Assembly: GCA_963774345.1 (NCBI GenBank)
Contig: CAVZFB010000038.1
Location: forward strand, 186,001-250,000
Source of the DNA: AP-15 sp963774345
GTDB lineage: Bacteria; Pseudomonadota; Alphaproteobacteria; ATCC43930; CGMCC-115725
Length of the DNA: 64,000 bases
Reading direction: 5' to 3'
In this document: positions 44,797 through 53,861 of the stretch, in pieces
Position numbering within the stretch: the stretch's first letter is position 1
Layout of the letters: the number at the start of each line of letters is the position of its first letter
Translations under genes and position numbers: made by a program
The notes under the pieces: generated by a model
What the model saw: the letters and a program-made list of their open reading frames with translations, nothing else
Told to the model about the DNA's origin: nothing
Database searches by the model: none

Positions 44797-46677
44797 ATGC
44801 CAGAAGACGCAAAATCAGCCCCGCAGCAGACACACACCGTGATCAGCGATCTCGGTGGCTCAATCGAACTCAGCGCGACTACTACCGCAGCCTCGCCGAT
44901 CCAAGCTGAAGTTAAGCCATATCGCGTTCTCGCCCGCAAATACCGGCCGCAGAGCTTCGCCGAGCTGATCGGGCAGGAGGCGATGGTGCGCACCCTGTCG
45001 AATGCGATCGCGACGGGGCGGGTCGCCCATGCCTTTGTCCTGACCGGCGTACGCGGGGTCGGCAAGACCACCACTGCCCGAATCATTGCGCGCGCCTTGA
45101 ATTGTGTCGGCAAGGATGGCGCCGGCGGGCCAACGATCGAGCCGTGCGGCGAATGCGTGCATTGCCGGGCCATCGCTGAGGACCGCCATATCGACGTGAT
45201 CGAGATGGACGCGGCCTCGCGCACCGGCGTCGACGACATCCGAGAACTGACCGATGGGGTGCGCTATCGGCCGGTCTCGGCGCGCTACAAGGTCTACATC
45301 ATCGACGAAGTGCACATGCTCTCGAAAAACGCCTTCAACGCATTGTTGAAGACGCTCGAAGAGCCACCGCCCGCCGTGATCTTCGTGTTCGCGACGACCG
45401 AAATCCACAAGGTGCCGGTGACCGTGTTGTCGCGCTGCCAGCGGTTTTCGCTGCGCCGGGTGCCAGTCGATCTTTTGGTGCAGCATTACCGCAAGGTCGC
45501 CGAGATGGAAGCGGTCGAGGTGGGACCGGCGGCGTTGGCCTTGATCGCCCGCGCCGCCGATGGCTCGGTGCGCGACGGACTGTCGTTGCTCGACCAGGCG
45601 ATCGCGCTGTCGGGCGGGCAGGTCGGCGAGGCGGCGGTGCGCGACATGCTCGGCGTTGCCGATCGCGGCCAGGTCTTCGACCTCCTCGAAACTGTGCTGC
45701 GCGGCGATGCGGCGGCGGCGCTGGCGCAGCTCGACCGCCTTTATCGGGATGGCGCCGACCCGCTGTTGGTGTTGCAGGATCTGCTCGACCTCGGCCATTT
45801 TCTGACCCGGGTCAAATTGGCGCCCGAGGCCGGTGCCGGCGATCCGATCGCCGAAGGCGACCGCGAGCGCGCCCGGCCGCTTGCCGAGAAACTGACGATG
45901 TCGGCGCTCGCCCGTCTGTGGCAGATGCTGCTGAAGGGTCTGGACGAGGTGCAAACCGCGCCCTCGCCGATCCAGGCCGCGGAGATGGTCCTGGTACGCC
46001 TCGCCTATGTCGCCGATCAGCCGGCTCCGGCCGAACTCGTGCGTTTGCTGCAAGACGGCGCCGCCGGCGCCGACCGTGCAGCTGTGTCGTCGCCGGCGCG
46101 CGCGGCGGCATCGGCGCCGGCTGCGGCGCGCCCGATCGCCGGCGGCGCGTTGCCGGCTCGGGCCGATCCGCGCGAGTCGGCGGCGCCCAGGGAAATTACC
46201 GCGCCGACGCCGCCGGTGGCGGTCGCGGCTGACCTGATGCCGCAGAGCTTCGCCGAGGTCCTGGCATTGTTTGACGAGCGGCGCGAGGCGGTGATGCGCT
46301 CGCACCTCGTCTCGCATCTTCATCTCGTCCATTTCGAGCCGGGTCGGATCGAGTTCCGCCCGGCGGAGGGCGCGCCGCGCGACCTTGCCAACCGCTTGGC
46401 GCAACTTCTTAGCGAGTGGACCGGGACGCGTTGGCTCGTCGCGATCTCTGACGAGGAAGGCGAGCCGACCCTGCGCCAGCAGGAGGCCACCCACGAACGC
46501 GATCTGCGGAACGAGGTCGCCAGCCACCCGTTGGTTCAGGCAGTTCTGACAACCTTCCCCGGCGCCACGATCGCCGCGGTTCGCGAGCGCTTTGCCGCCT
46601 CGGCCACCGAGCCGGAAGAGGTGCCGGAGCAGGACGCGGACCCGGACGAGGTCAACCCAGACGAGGACGGTTTATGA
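44797..46677 (+). CDS. dnaX: DNA polymerase III subunit gamma/tau
   Basis: The 626-residue protein has the AAA+ clamp-loader core: RKYRPQSFAELIGQEAMV, Walker A TGVRGVGKTT, a four-Cys zinc module (CGECVHC with a partner Cys at LNC), Walker B VYIIDEVHML and sensor SRC (VLSRCQRFSLRR). The last 200 residues form an Ala/Pro-rich linker and tau-like C-terminus. It loads the sliding clamp. GGAGG abuts ATG 44797, an unusually short spacing. The stop overlaps the next gene (ATGA). Confidence 0.95.
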   Translation: MPEDAKSAPQQTHTVISDLGGSIELSATTTAASPIQAEVKPYRVLARKYRPQSFAELIGQEAMVRTLSNAIATGRVAHAFVLTGVRGVGKTTTARIIARALNCVGKDGAGGPTIEPCGECVHCRAIAEDRHIDVIEMDAASRTGVDDIRELTDGVRYRPVSARYKVYIIDEVHMLSKNAFNALLKTLEEPPPAVIFVFATTEIHKVPVTVLSRCQRFSLRRVPVDLLVQHYRKVAEMEAVEVGPAALALIARAADGSVRDGLSLLDQAIALSGGQVGEAAVRDMLGVADRGQVFDLLETVLRGDAAAALAQLDRLYRDGADPLLVLQDLLDLGHFLTRVKLAPEAGAGDPIAEGDRERARPLAEKLTMSALARLWQMLLKGLDEVQTAPSPIQAAEMVLVRLAYVADQPAPAELVRLLQDGAAGADRAAVSSPARAAASAPAAARPIAGGALPARADPRESAAPREITAPTPPVAVAADLMPQSFAEVLALFDERREAVMRSHLVSHLHLVHFEPGRIEFRPAEGAPRDLANRLAQLLSEWTGTRWLVAISDEEGEPTLRQQEATHERDLRNEVASHPLVQAVLTTFPGATIAAVRERFAASATEPEEVPEQDADPDEVNPDEDGL

Positions 46678-46997
46678 AAAATCTCGGCCAGCTAATGAAG
46701 CAGGCGCAGGCGATGCAGGAAAAGATGGCCGAGATGCAGGCCGCGCTTGAAATCGTCGAGATGACCGGCCTCGCCGGCGGCGGCCTGGTCGAACTGACCT
46801 TGAACGGCAAGAGCGACGTCAAAAAAGTCAAGATCGACAAATCCCTGCTCAACCCCGCGGACGTCGAGGTGCTGGAAGACCTGATCGTCGCCGCATTCGC
46901 CGATGCGCGGCGCAAGGTTGCCGCTCACGCCGAGGAAGAAATGCATAAGCTGACCGGCGGGCTCCAGCTGCCGGGGGGCATGAAACTGCCGTTCTGA
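46674..46997 (+). CDS. ybaB: YbaB/EbfC family nucleoid-associated protein
   Basis: The 107-residue protein begins MKNLGQLMKQAQAMQEKMAEMQ and has the YbaB core VELTLNGKSDVKKVKIDKSLL and DVEVLEDLIVAAFADARRK. It binds DNA as a dimer with tweezers-like arms. The start overlaps the dnaX stop and recR follows four bases after its end, giving the conserved dnaX-ybaB-recR operon. Confidence 0.95.
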   Translation: MKNLGQLMKQAQAMQEKMAEMQAALEIVEMTGLAGGGLVELTLNGKSDVKKVKIDKSLLNPADVEVLEDLIVAAFADARRKVAAHAEEEMHKLTGGLQLPGGMKLPF

Positions 46998-47001
46998 CGT
47001 T

Positions 47002-47583
47002 TTGTCCGAACTCGACACCCTAATCCAGCTGCTCGCCAAGCTCCCGGGCCTCGGCCCTCGCTCGGCCCGGCGCGCGGCGTTGCACCTGATCAAGCGGCGG
47101 GAGAGCCTGCTGGCGCCGCTCGCCTCGGCGTTGGCCAAAGCGGCCGAGGCGGTTCGCCCCTGTCCGATCTGCGGCAATCTCGACACAGTCGAGCCCTGTG
47201 CCATTTGCCGCGACCCCCGGCGCGAAGAGGGTATCATCTGCGTCGTCGAAGATCTCGCGGATCTTTGGGCGCTCGAACGCACCGGCGCTTTCCGCGGACG
47301 CTATCACGTCCTCGGCGGGACCCTGTCGGCGCTCGACGGCGTCGGCCCCGAGGATCTGACGATCGAGCGTCTGATTGCCCGACTGAAGCCGGGTCAGGAA
47401 TTGATCCTGGCCTTGAATGCGACGGTCGAGGGCCAGACCACCGCGCACTACATCGCTGACCGCGTCGCCGGGAGCGGCGTCAAGCTCTCGCGTCTCGCCC
47501 AGGGCGTGCCGATCGGCGGCGAACTCGACTACCTCGACGATGGCACCCTGACCGCTGCCCTCAACGCACGGCGCTCCCTCTAG
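47002..47583 (+). CDS. recR: Recombination protein RecR
   Basis: The 193-residue protein has the helix-hairpin-helix (LPGLGPRSARRAALHLI), a Cys4 zinc finger (CPICGNLDTVEPCAICRDP) and a Toprim domain (IICVVEDLADLWALERT). RecR works with RecF and RecO in gap repair. It starts at TTG 47002, four bases after ybaB; the family N-terminus fits this start exactly. Confidence 0.95.
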   Translation: MSELDTLIQLLAKLPGLGPRSARRAALHLIKRRESLLAPLASALAKAAEAVRPCPICGNLDTVEPCAICRDPRREEGIICVVEDLADLWALERTGAFRGRYHVLGGTLSALDGVGPEDLTIERLIARLKPGQELILALNATVEGQTTAHYIADRVAGSGVKLSRLAQGVPIGGELDYLDDGTLTAALNARRSL

Positions 47584-47592
47584 CCCGCTCAC

Positions 47593-48561
47593 TCAGAACC
47601 AGCGCGCCTTGTCGACGAGGTTGCGCAGCGGCTGGCCGGCGAGGAAGCGGCGGCAATTATCGAGAATGACTTCGTAGCGGCGCTCGTCGAGATAGGGGCC
47701 ATAGCCGGCCGTATGCGGCGTCAGCAACACGCCCGGCAATGTCCACAGCTTGTGGTCGGCGGGCAGCGGCTCTTGTTCGAACACGTCGAGTCCAGCGCCG
47801 GCGATCTCGCCAGCCTCGATCGCCGCGGCGAGGTCGTCGAGGCGGGTCGTCAGGCCGCGCCCGATATTGATGAAGAACGCGGTCCGTTTCATCTGCTGGA
47901 ACCGCGCCCGGTTCATAAAGCCCTCGGTTTCCGGGGTGTGCGGCACGGTCAGGATCACAAAATCGGCGGCCGGCAACAGTGCGTCCAATTCGTCGGCGCG
48001 GTGCAATTCGGCCACACCCGGCGGCGCGTCGCGGCGGCGCTCGTCGACACCGATCACCCGCATGCCAAAGGCGGCGCAGAGGCGTGCGATCTCGCTGCCG
48101 ATCCCGCCCACGCCGACAACCAGCGCCGTCGTCTCGGGCAGATGGAGCACACCTTCGTTCTGCCCCGGTTTTTTCCATTCGCGCCGTAGCTGCTGCGGAA
48201 TGTAACGCTGCAAGCCGCGGGCAAAGGCCAGGACGAAGGCCATCACATGCGTGCCGATATGGTCGTTGTAAATTTCGCGGAAATTGGTGATCGCCAGCGG
48301 ATGCGCGATCAGCTCCGGATAGTAATAGCCGGCAGGCGGCGCCGCCTGAGGCGCCTGCAGCCAGCGCAGCCGCCGAGCCTGGCGCAGCAGCGCGGGCGGA
48401 ATCGTACCAAAGGCGGCCTCGGCGGTCGCGATCGCCTGCTCGGCGCGCACCGGGTCTTCGGCGACGACAACCTCGAGCTCGGGCAATGCGGCGGCGAGGC
48501 GCGCGCTCCATTCGCGCGTCTTTGGGGTCTGTGGCGGCAGCATCAAAAATTGTGTGGGCAT
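47593..48561 (-). CDS. D-2-hydroxyacid dehydrogenase family protein
   Basis: The 322-residue protein has the Rossmann motif VVGVGGIGSEIARLC, the HTPETEGFMN block, an active-site Arg in INIGRGLTTR and GAGLDVFEQEPLP with a later His (LLTPHTAGYG). It interconverts a 2-oxo acid and a D-hydroxy acid with NAD(P). ATG 48561 follows GGAGG at nine or ten bases; the frame beyond it overlaps the divergent dehydrogenase gene. Substrate is unknown. Confidence 0.87.
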   Translation of the reverse strand: MPTQFLMLPPQTPKTREWSARLAAALPELEVVVAEDPVRAEQAIATAEAAFGTIPPALLRQARRLRWLQAPQAAPPAGYYYPELIAHPLAITNFREIYNDHIGTHVMAFVLAFARGLQRYIPQQLRREWKKPGQNEGVLHLPETTALVVGVGGIGSEIARLCAAFGMRVIGVDERRRDAPPGVAELHRADELDALLPAADFVILTVPHTPETEGFMNRARFQQMKRTAFFINIGRGLTTRLDDLAAAIEAGEIAGAGLDVFEQEPLPADHKLWTLPGVLLTPHTAGYGPYLDERRYEVILDNCRRFLAGQPLRNLVDKARWF

Positions 48562-48650
48562 CAGCAATATCCTCCTTCGGGCAAGGCTAGCATGCAGAGC
48601 TGCCGGCATTGTAGGCTCGCCGGGCGCGAATTTCGCAGGGGAGAGAGCGT

Positions 48651-49652
48651 GTGAACACGACCGACCGAGGACCGCCGACCAACCGCAACAAGCTGCTGCT
48701 GCCGACGACGATGTCGAAGGCCGGCTGGGCGATCGTTGAGGCCCGAGACGACGTCGAAGGGGTCCCCTTTGCGCCCAACGTCCCAAAGGCCGAGCTGCAC
48801 CGGTTGTTGGAGGATGTCGCGGGGGTCGCGCTCGGCGTGCAGCCGTTCAGCGATCCCGAGCTCGACGCGGCACCCGCGCTCGAAGTCGTCTCGCGCATCG
48901 GCGTCGGCTACGACGCGGTCGACGTCCCGGCGCTGACAGCGCGAAAAATTCCGTTGATGATCGGCGGCACCGCCAATTCGGTCAGCGTCGCCGAGGCCGG
49001 GGTGTTTCTGATCATGTCGTTGGCCCGTCGGGGTGCGGCGATGGACGCGCTGGTCAAGGAAGGCCGCTGGCATGACCGGTACAAGGAGATGCCGGTCGAT
49101 CTCTACGGCAAGACCGTTTTGATCATCGGCTTCGGCAAAATCGGCACCCGCTCGGCCAAGCGCTTCGCAGCGATGGAGACGAATATCCTGGTCTACGACC
49201 CGTATATGTATTCGGAGACGATCCGCGGCATGGGCTACGAGCCGGTGCAGGACCTCGACGCCGCGGTGGCGCGCGCCGATTTCATCACGATCCATTGCCC
49301 GAAAACGCCCGAGACCGTCGGCCTGTTCGACACTTCCAGGCTCGCGCATATGAAGCGCACCGCCTTCATCGTCAATACAGCGCGCGGCGGCATCATCGAC
49401 GAGAAAGCGCTCTACGACGTGCTGAAGGCGAACCGCATCGCCGGCGCGGCGCTCGACGTCTTTGTCGAAGAGCCGACACCGCAGGACAATCCGCTGCTGA
49501 CCTTGCCCAATTTCATTGCCGCCCCGCATGTCGCCGGGGTCACCCGCGAAGCGGTCGATCGCATGGGCGTTGCCGCCGTCGAGAACATCCTCAGCGTGCT
49601 CGACGGCAAGCCGATCCGCGACAACGTCGTCAACCGGGAAGTGCTCGACTGA
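48651..49652 (+). CDS. D-2-hydroxyacid dehydrogenase (phosphoglycerate dehydrogenase-like)
   Basis: The 333-residue protein has VSRIGVGYDAVDVPAL, the nucleotide motif IIGFGKIGTRSAKRF, HCPKTPETVGLFD, VNTARGGIIDEKAL (catalytic Arg), a Glu in DVFVEEPTP and the catalytic His in AAPHVAGVT. GTG 48651 follows GGGGAGAGA. It is divergent from another member of the same superfamily 90 bases away; they share only family-level similarity. There is no ACT domain, so it is not SerA itself. Confidence 0.87.
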   Translation: MNTTDRGPPTNRNKLLLPTTMSKAGWAIVEARDDVEGVPFAPNVPKAELHRLLEDVAGVALGVQPFSDPELDAAPALEVVSRIGVGYDAVDVPALTARKIPLMIGGTANSVSVAEAGVFLIMSLARRGAAMDALVKEGRWHDRYKEMPVDLYGKTVLIIGFGKIGTRSAKRFAAMETNILVYDPYMYSETIRGMGYEPVQDLDAAVARADFITIHCPKTPETVGLFDTSRLAHMKRTAFIVNTARGGIIDEKALYDVLKANRIAGAALDVFVEEPTPQDNPLLTLPNFIAAPHVAGVTREAVDRMGVAAVENILSVLDGKPIRDNVVNREVLD

Positions 49653-49824
49653 GGTTGTCCCTATGCGCGGCTGCGAGACTGCCGCGGTGTGCCTGCGATG
49701 ACCGCCGTAGCCCGTCGTCGCGATCGCCTACAGGGTGACGACGCGATCTCGACGCGACAAAAATGCTGCGGCGCAACAGGGATGAAGCGGCCGTCCCGCG
49801 CCTAAGACCTCCGGGCGCGCTGAT

Positions 49825-51441
49825 ATGGCGCCGCTCGGGGGACTTGATCAGGCGATGCGTTCTATCGCGGCCCTACCGCTGCGTGTCCGACACGGCCTCA
49901 AATGGGGTAATCTGCCGTCATCCGCGCTAACGGCGGCGATCGGAGTGCTCGCTCTGGCGCTGCGCCTCTACGGTCTCGGCGACAAGCCGTTCTGGCTCGA
50001 CGAGATCGCGAGCTTGCGCCGAGCAACCGCGACCTTGCCCGACCTTGTCGTCGATTCGCTGAACAACAACCATTACCCGAGCTATTTCCTGCTGTTGTGG
50101 CTGGTCGGGCAGATCGGCACCTCACAGTGGCTGCTGCGCTTGCCGTCCGCAGTGTTCGGCGCGGTCGGCGCATCGATGACATGCGCGATCGGATCCCGGG
50201 TCGCAGGCCGCCCCAGCGGCGCCATCGCCGGGCTGCTGATGGCGGTTTCGCCGTTCGAGGTCCAATTCGGGCAGGAGGCGCGCTCCTACACCCTGGTCTC
50301 GTGTCTGATCCTGACCGCGTTATTTGGGCTCGTACGGCTGGCCCAAGAGCCGGACGCTGCTGCACTTCCGATGCGCAACGGCGGCCTGCGTGGCGCGTGG
50401 ATGGCCTATTGTCTCGGCACGGCAGCGGCGCTCAGTGTTCTGAACGTCGCGATCCCTTGGCTGCTTGCCGCCAATTTGGGCGCCATCGCGATCGGCCGGC
50501 GCGCCGGCGACAATAGACGCGCGTTTCTGTGCAATTGGGGGTTGGCCCAGGCCCTGATCCTGGTGATTTGGTTCCCCTCTCTTGTCTGGATCTTTGCCGC
50601 CGGCAAGGGCGCGGTCCTCGACGGCGCGGGCTGGGCGCCGGCGGAGACGTCGAAGACGATCTGGGCGATCGTCGCACCGGTATATCTGCTGCGCATCTCG
50701 AGCTTCATCACCTTCGGGCTGTTGCCGTCCAAGGTCCCCGGGCTGGCCGTCGTCAGCGTGACCTTGGCGGCGCTCGGCGCTTGGCGGCTGCGCCGCGATA
50801 CGGCGGTATTGGCCGCCCTCGGCTGCGCGGCAATCGTGCTGCCGCTTGGCTTGTTCCTACTTTCTCTGTTCGTGCCGGTGCTGGTGCCACGGTATTTCGC
50901 CTGGAGCGCGGGGCCATTCTTCGTCTTTGCCGGCGCCGGGCTGGGTCGGCTCTCGTTCCCGCGCCTCGCGCCGGCGACGGCGATGCTCGGGGCCGCTGGC
51001 ATGATCAATCTGATCCCTTACTACGATTACGAGACCAAGCCGCGTTGGGACGTGTTGGCGGCGCGTCTCGCCGAGGCCGCCCAGCCGGGCGATGTGGTCC
51101 TACTCGACAACTACTATTCCTATTCGGTGCTTTCGGTTTTTGCCGCCCGCTCTGGTCTCGTCGACCATCAGGTCGGCTTGACCTGGAGTTTGCTGGAAGC
51201 AGCCAAGCTTGCGCCCGGCCACACGGTTTGGGCGGTCTATGGGCGCACTGGACAAGCTTCCAAAAAACAGTCGCTGGAGGACTATCGCCAAACTCTCGCC
51301 CCCCTGGGACGCCCGGCATCCGAAAATTCGGTCGGACGTTACATTGTGTTGTGGCGGTTCACCCGGCCGAACGCAGTCGTCAGAACCGCACCACCGCAAG
51401 CTCGCCCGGACGCCTGGGCCGCTGACGAGCCGCAACACTGA
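49825..51441 (+). CDS. GT39-type membrane glycosyltransferase
   Basis: The 538-residue protein has about ten membrane segments and the catalytic acidic pair in the first periplasmic loop (DKPFWLDEIASLRRA). PFEVQFGQEARSYTL, with Gln-Glu-Ala-Arg, is typical of PMT/ArnT-like (GT39) enzymes that use polyprenyl-phosphate sugars. A soluble domain of about 110 residues follows (GDVVLLDNYYSYS...). The acceptor is unknown. ATG 49825 or Met at 49855 could be the start. Confidence 0.82.
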   Translation: MAPLGGLDQAMRSIAALPLRVRHGLKWGNLPSSALTAAIGVLALALRLYGLGDKPFWLDEIASLRRATATLPDLVVDSLNNNHYPSYFLLLWLVGQIGTSQWLLRLPSAVFGAVGASMTCAIGSRVAGRPSGAIAGLLMAVSPFEVQFGQEARSYTLVSCLILTALFGLVRLAQEPDAAALPMRNGGLRGAWMAYCLGTAAALSVLNVAIPWLLAANLGAIAIGRRAGDNRRAFLCNWGLAQALILVIWFPSLVWIFAAGKGAVLDGAGWAPAETSKTIWAIVAPVYLLRISSFITFGLLPSKVPGLAVVSVTLAALGAWRLRRDTAVLAALGCAAIVLPLGLFLLSLFVPVLVPRYFAWSAGPFFVFAGAGLGRLSFPRLAPATAMLGAAGMINLIPYYDYETKPRWDVLAARLAEAAQPGDVVLLDNYYSYSVLSVFAARSGLVDHQVGLTWSLLEAAKLAPGHTVWAVYGRTGQASKKQSLEDYRQTLAPLGRPASENSVGRYIVLWRFTRPNAVVRTAPPQARPDAWAADEPQH

Positions 51442-51586
51442 AATCTCGCTGTTGAGGGAAGCCCGCGATGGCACGGGACTGCTTCCCTGCGCTCACAATG
51501 AGCGCCGGATCGCGCAGCGGCGCCAAGCTTGACTTCCGTCGCGCCAACTGGCGGGATCGCTGCCTTGGATTTTGGAGGAGGGTCGG

Positions 51587-52393
51587 ATGGCGCGGGCAAA
51601 CCGGGTGCGGGAATTGTGGCAGGCGGGCAAGCCCGTCATCAACAGCTGGCTGGGCATCCCCTCCAGCTTTTCGGCAGAAGTCATGGCCCATGCCGGCTGG
51701 GATTCGCTGGTCGTCGACATGCAGCACGGCATGATCGACTACCAGATGATGGTGACGATGCTGCAGGGCATCTCGACCACCGAGACGATGCCGCTGGTGC
51801 GCGTTCCGTGGAACGACCCGGCCTACATCCAAAAGGCGCTTGACGCCGGCGCCTACGGCATCATCTGCCCGATGATCAACACTCGCGCCGAGGCCGAGAA
51901 ACTCGCCGACTCGATGCGCTATGCGCCGCTCGGCCATCGCAGCTCGGGGCCGATCCGCGCCTCGCTTTATGGCGGCGCCGATTATCATGCCAAGGCCAAT
52001 GACATCGTCGTCGCTTTTGGCATGATCGAAACCGCCGAGGCCATCGACAATCTCGACCAGATCCTGTCGGTCAAGGGGCTCGACGCGGTCTATGTCGGCC
52101 CGTCCGACCTGTCGATTTCCTATGGCCACCCGCCGGGCGGCGACAAGCCCGACGAATGGATGATGACGGCGCTCAAAAAGGTGCTCGACGGCTGCAAGCG
52201 GCATGGCGTCAAGCCCGGCATCCATTGCGGCGCGCCGGCTTATGCCAAGAAGATGATCGAGATGGGCTTTATGTTCGTCACCGTCGGCGGCGACACCCGC
52301 TTCGTGACGATGGGCGGCCAGGCGGCGGTCCAGGAGATGCGTTCGGGCGCGCCCTCGAATCCCGCGGCCGGCGGTAGCAGCAGCCCTTACTAA
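51587..52393 (+). CDS. HpcH/HpaI aldolase family protein
   Basis: The 268-residue TIM barrel has the class II aldolase pattern: WDSLVVDMQHGMIDYQ (catalytic His, Asp), GAYGIICPMINTRAEAE, VAFGMIETAEAIDN (metal Glu) and VYVGPSDLSISYG. Such enzymes cleave or form 2-keto-hydroxy acids using a divalent metal. ATG 51587 follows GGAGGG at six bases. It leads a three-gene group with an LLM oxidoreductase and a GlcG protein, which suggests a catabolic unit of unknown substrate. Confidence 0.88.
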   Translation: MARANRVRELWQAGKPVINSWLGIPSSFSAEVMAHAGWDSLVVDMQHGMIDYQMMVTMLQGISTTETMPLVRVPWNDPAYIQKALDAGAYGIICPMINTRAEAEKLADSMRYAPLGHRSSGPIRASLYGGADYHAKANDIVVAFGMIETAEAIDNLDQILSVKGLDAVYVGPSDLSISYGHPPGGDKPDEWMMTALKKVLDGCKRHGVKPGIHCGAPAYAKKMIEMGFMFVTVGGDTRFVTMGGQAAVQEMRSGAPSNPAAGGSSSPY

Positions 52394-52466
52394 AAAGGGC
52401 TCGTATGGACACGGGGCGGTGACGACGCCTCGCTGAACCGACAATCGCAAGATCGGGAGAATGCGG

Positions 52467-53321
52467 ATGGATTTTGGCGCATCGATGTTTTTCACCGATT
52501 ATTCGATGACCCCGGCCGAGCTCGGGCAGGCGCTCGAGGCGCGGGGCTTCGAGTCGGTCTGGGCGCCCGAGCACTCGCACATTCCATCCTCGCGCCTGTC
52601 GCAGCCGGCATCGGGCGGCGAGCTCGGCAAGCAATATTATGACGTGATGGATCCGTTCGTGACCCTGACGGCGGCGGCGGTGGCGACCACGAAGCTGAAG
52701 GTCGCGACCGGCGTATGCTTGGTGATCCAGCGCGACACGATCCAGACGGCCAAGCTCGTCGCCACGCTCGATCAGGTTTCCAGCGGGCGGTTCCTGTTCG
52801 GCATCGGCGGCGGCTGGAACCAGGAGGAGATGGCCGATCACGGCACCGTGTTCAAGACCCGCTTCAAGCGGATGCGCGAGCAGATTGAAGCGATGAAGGC
52901 GATCTGGACCCAGTCCGAGCCCGAATATCACGGTGAGATCGTCGACTTTCCGAAGATGCGGACCTGGCCGAAGCCGGTGCAGAAACCGCACCCACCGGTC
53001 ATCGTCGGCGGCGCCTTCCCGTACAGCGCGCGCCGCGCCATCCGCTATGGCGACGGCTGGGTTCCCAACGCCAGCCGGCCCAGCTATGCCGACGTGACCG
53101 AGTTCCTGCCGCAGTTCCGCCAGATGGCGGCCGATGCCGGACGCGATCCGGCTGCCATCCCGGTGTCGATATTCGGCGCGCCGGAAAACCTCGATCGGCT
53201 AAAGCGCTACAGTGATCAGGGCATCGCTCGCGCGGTCGTGACCCTGCCCTCGGCCAAGTCTGACGAGATCCTGCCGGTGCTCGACCGTTGGGTCAGCCTG
53301 ATCCGCCACACCCGGCACTGA
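52467..53321 (+). CDS. LLM class flavin/F420-dependent oxidoreductase
   Basis: The 284-residue barrel begins MDFGASMFFTDYSMTPAELGQ and has the luciferase-like features ESVWAPEHSHIPSS, ATGVCLVIQRDTIQTAKLVATLD and GRFLFGIGGGWNQEEMADHG. It is closest to LLM members annotated as F420-dependent, but FMN cannot be excluded. ATG 52467 is preferred over 52461 because GGGAGA abuts the earlier codon. It is 73 bases downstream of the aldolase gene. Confidence 0.85.
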   Translation: MDFGASMFFTDYSMTPAELGQALEARGFESVWAPEHSHIPSSRLSQPASGGELGKQYYDVMDPFVTLTAAAVATTKLKVATGVCLVIQRDTIQTAKLVATLDQVSSGRFLFGIGGGWNQEEMADHGTVFKTRFKRMREQIEAMKAIWTQSEPEYHGEIVDFPKMRTWPKPVQKPHPPVIVGGAFPYSARRAIRYGDGWVPNASRPSYADVTEFLPQFRQMAADAGRDPAAIPVSIFGAPENLDRLKRYSDQGIARAVVTLPSAKSDEILPVLDRWVSLIRHTRH

Positions 53322-53376
53322 GCGAAGCGCGCGGTCAGGCGGATTTTGGCCACCTATCTGAAGCGGAGCCTACCCG

Positions 53377-53811
53377 ATGCTGACCCTCGAACAAGCCTCG
53401 ATCATTGTCGACAAGGCGCTGGAAAAGGGGCGCGAACTCGGTTTCAAGCCACTGACCGTCGTGGTGCTTGATGCCGGCGGCCAATTGAAGGCGATGAAAC
53501 GCGAGGATGGATCGAGCTTGTTACGGCCCGAGATTGCCGGCGGCAAGGCGTGGGGCGCCTTGGGCATGGGCTTTGGCGGGCGCGAATTCGCCCGCCGCGC
53601 CGCCGCCAACCCTGTATTTATTCAAGCGCTGAGCGCCGCCTCCGGCGGCCGGGTCATCCCGGTTCCGGGCGGTGTGCTGATCTGCGACCAGGCGGGGGAT
53701 ATCTTGGGCGCCGTCGGGATCAGCGGCGACACCTCCGAGAATGACGAGACCTGCGCCGTCCACGGCATCGGCTGCGCCGGCCTCGTCGCGGACACCGGCG
53801 ACCCCGCCTAG
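53377..53811 (+). CDS. GlcG/HbpS family protein (heme-degrading or cofactor-binding domain)
   Basis: The 144-residue protein has the GlcG/HbpS fold markers LTVVVLDAGGQLKAMKRED, KAWGALGMGFGGREFA, GGRVIPVPGGVLI and GAVGISGDTSENDETCA. Family members bind heme or cobalamin, or accompany oxidoreductase operons. A GGAG site precedes ATG 53377. It follows the LLM gene by 55 bases in the same direction and is likely part of that unit. Confidence 0.88.
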   Translation: MLTLEQASIIVDKALEKGRELGFKPLTVVVLDAGGQLKAMKREDGSSLLRPEIAGGKAWGALGMGFGGREFARRAAANPVFIQALSAASGGRVIPVPGGVLICDQAGDILGAVGISGDTSENDETCAVHGIGCAGLVADTGDPA

Positions 53812-53861
53812 CCGATTGCGCGGCCCGACCCGGCGCCTGTTACGGTGCTGGCTTTGCGGCG

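Noticed and set aside
44860..46527. 555-codon open frame antisense to dnaX
   Set aside because: It is a GC-driven shadow of dnaX with no family motif, Arg/His-rich composition and no ribosome site.
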